Source: UBA1672 sp050633325
GTDB lineage: Bacteria > Pseudomonadota > Alphaproteobacteria > Micavibrionales > Micavibrionaceae
DNA length: 64,000 nt
Assembly: GCA_050633325.1 (NCBI GenBank)
Contig: JBOEGH010000006.1
Span: 253,661-317,660, forward strand
Reading direction: 5' to 3'
Shown here: piece by piece, positions 63,379 to 64,000 of the stretch
Layout of the letters: each line of letters starts with the position of its first letter
How positions within the stretch are numbered: the stretch's first letter is position 1
Notes under the pieces: model-generated
The model's input: only the letters and a program-made list of their open reading frames with translations
What the model was told of the DNA's origin: nothing
Databases searched by the model: none
Program-made: the position numbers and the translations under genes

Positions 63379-64000
63379 TTATGTTGAGTATTTAAAGGGT
63401 AAAGGCCACGGCATCGGCGGATATGTGTATTCAAATTCAAAGGTTTGGGGTCGTCTGCTGGAGGCGGTTGAATGAAGAGGGGGGTAATTGGGAAAACTTG
63501 TAGGTTTACCGCTGTCTCTTGCATCGAATCGTCTGTTTTCCCTAGCTTCATCATCACTAAAACGTTTCAGTATTTTAGATACAGATTTACGCATCTTTTT
63601 ACATCTAGCCTCTAGTTTTAGAATTTTATCATAAGCCTTGCGCATGTGACGATCTTGAATTTCTCCATGATGTTTTTCATGCAAGATTGCATCCTCAATC
63701 ATAATGTTCCATTTTTTCTGTATTTCGGGTGACGCTTTATCCTTCTGTTTCCATTCTGGTATGTGATATATGGCGCTAGTGGTGAATTTTAGACCTGATA
63801 TCCCGCATTTTCCTTTCCCGATATCGATATATTCAGATTTGATATTGGTAGATCCTGTGGCACACGCAAGTAAACGGCCATGTAGTTTACATGTCTTCTT
63901 TAGATTCTTTGATGTTGTGAAGAGTAGTTTTTTGGGATCAGGCTCATCAACAGGATGATATTCGATTTTTTCATTAAATATATATTCTGCTTTTGCAGAA
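63379..64000 (-). CDS. DUF922-like predicted Zn-metalloprotease, partial
   Basis: The reverse frame is open from 63379 through the window edge, about 207 codons; the N-terminus is outside. An HExxH zinc motif (LHEKHHGEI, at 63667-63681) follows SAIYHIPEWKQKDKAS and a Trp a few residues later, resembling the DUF922 family of predicted secreted Zn-dependent proteases. Upstream Cys residues (KTCKLHG, CATGS, GKCG) could pair. The C-terminal 55 residues after the coiled-coil part are Pro/Tyr-rich. An internal ATG at 63702 would leave out part of the domain, so the true start lies beyond the window. The family call is moderately confident. Confidence 0.6.
   Translation of the reverse strand, partial: SAKAEYIFNEKIEYHPVDEPDPKKLLFTTSKNLKKTCKLHGRLLACATGSTNIKSEYIDIGKGKCGISGLKFTTSAIYHIPEWKQKDKASPEIQKKWNIMIEDAILHEKHHGEIQDRHMRKAYDKILKLEARCKKMRKSVSKILKRFSDDEARENRRFDARDSGKPTSFPNYPPLHSTASSRRPQTFEFEYTYPPMPWPLPFKYST

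Noticed and set aside
63770..63958. Forward open frame of 62 codons near the right edge
   Set aside because: It is antisense to the open DUF922-like frame, which holds an HExxH motif.

Overview
The window is about 64 kb of AT-rich (roughly 40% GC by eye), densely coding chromosome from an alphaproteobacterium. The evidence is marker families: a CckA-type hybrid kinase, the TrcR (DUF1013) cell-cycle regulator, DUF6468 and MotE behind fliM, DUF1192, an NDUFAF5-like methyltransferase, a petABC bc1 operon, a GTTC-N7-GTTC LexA box before recA and a TTAA-N7-TTAA CtrA-type box. The species cannot be named from sequence alone. No rRNA, CRISPR array, insertion sequence, integrase or phage module was seen, and no gene-free gap exceeds 300 bases.

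Layout. 1-13,028 is motility: the 3' end of fliM, DUF6468, motE, cheY, cheZ, a MotB-like paralogue lacking the ion-binding Asp, motB, a 1,000-residue TPR protein, the reverse-strand set flhX-fliO-fliP, and the forward export/rod set flgB-flgC-fliE-fliQ-fliR-flhB behind a good sigma-54 promoter match. 13,117-25,209 holds a DUF4139 protein, cckA, recA, smpB, dapA, a soluble lytic transglycosylase, and a LuxR-type regulator/hybrid kinase pair behind the CtrA-type box. 25,214-31,966 is a four-gene reverse operon (MoxR ATPase, DUF58, BatA/DUF4159 and a VWA/amidotransferase-like membrane protein). 32,053-37,661 is cca, hemF, trmL and petABC; its cytochrome b carries an apparent two-helix insertion.

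37,742-49,228 holds small conserved alphaproteobacterial genes (DUF924, DUF465, TrcR, DUF1192), guaC, an unusual 901-residue methyltransferase with two degenerate Nudix-like regions in an operon with an NDUFAF5-like methyltransferase and gloB, then comF-grxC-nit-metC. 49,217-53,591 is an accessory mix (GNAT, two XRE regulators, LpxR-like, esterase, DsbB, ExoD) with a structured palindromic spacer at 53,055-53,137. 53,737-63,242 contains a small hydrophobic protein, uvrA, a diguanylate cyclase lying between uvrA and ssb, ssb, a DUF2059-like protein, gyrA, a secreted protein, coaD and tRNA-Lys(UUU). The right edge cuts a reverse-strand gene with an HExxH motif resembling DUF922 predicted metalloproteases.

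Taken together the region links motility (motor, export gate, chemotaxis output) with cell-cycle phosphorelay control (CckA, TrcR, CtrA-type box), DNA maintenance (recA, uvrA, ssb, gyrA) and respiration (bc1). The observations least explained by known annotation are the methyltransferase/Nudix-like fusion, the cytochrome b insertion, the Asp-less MotB paralogue and the multi-hairpin spacer.
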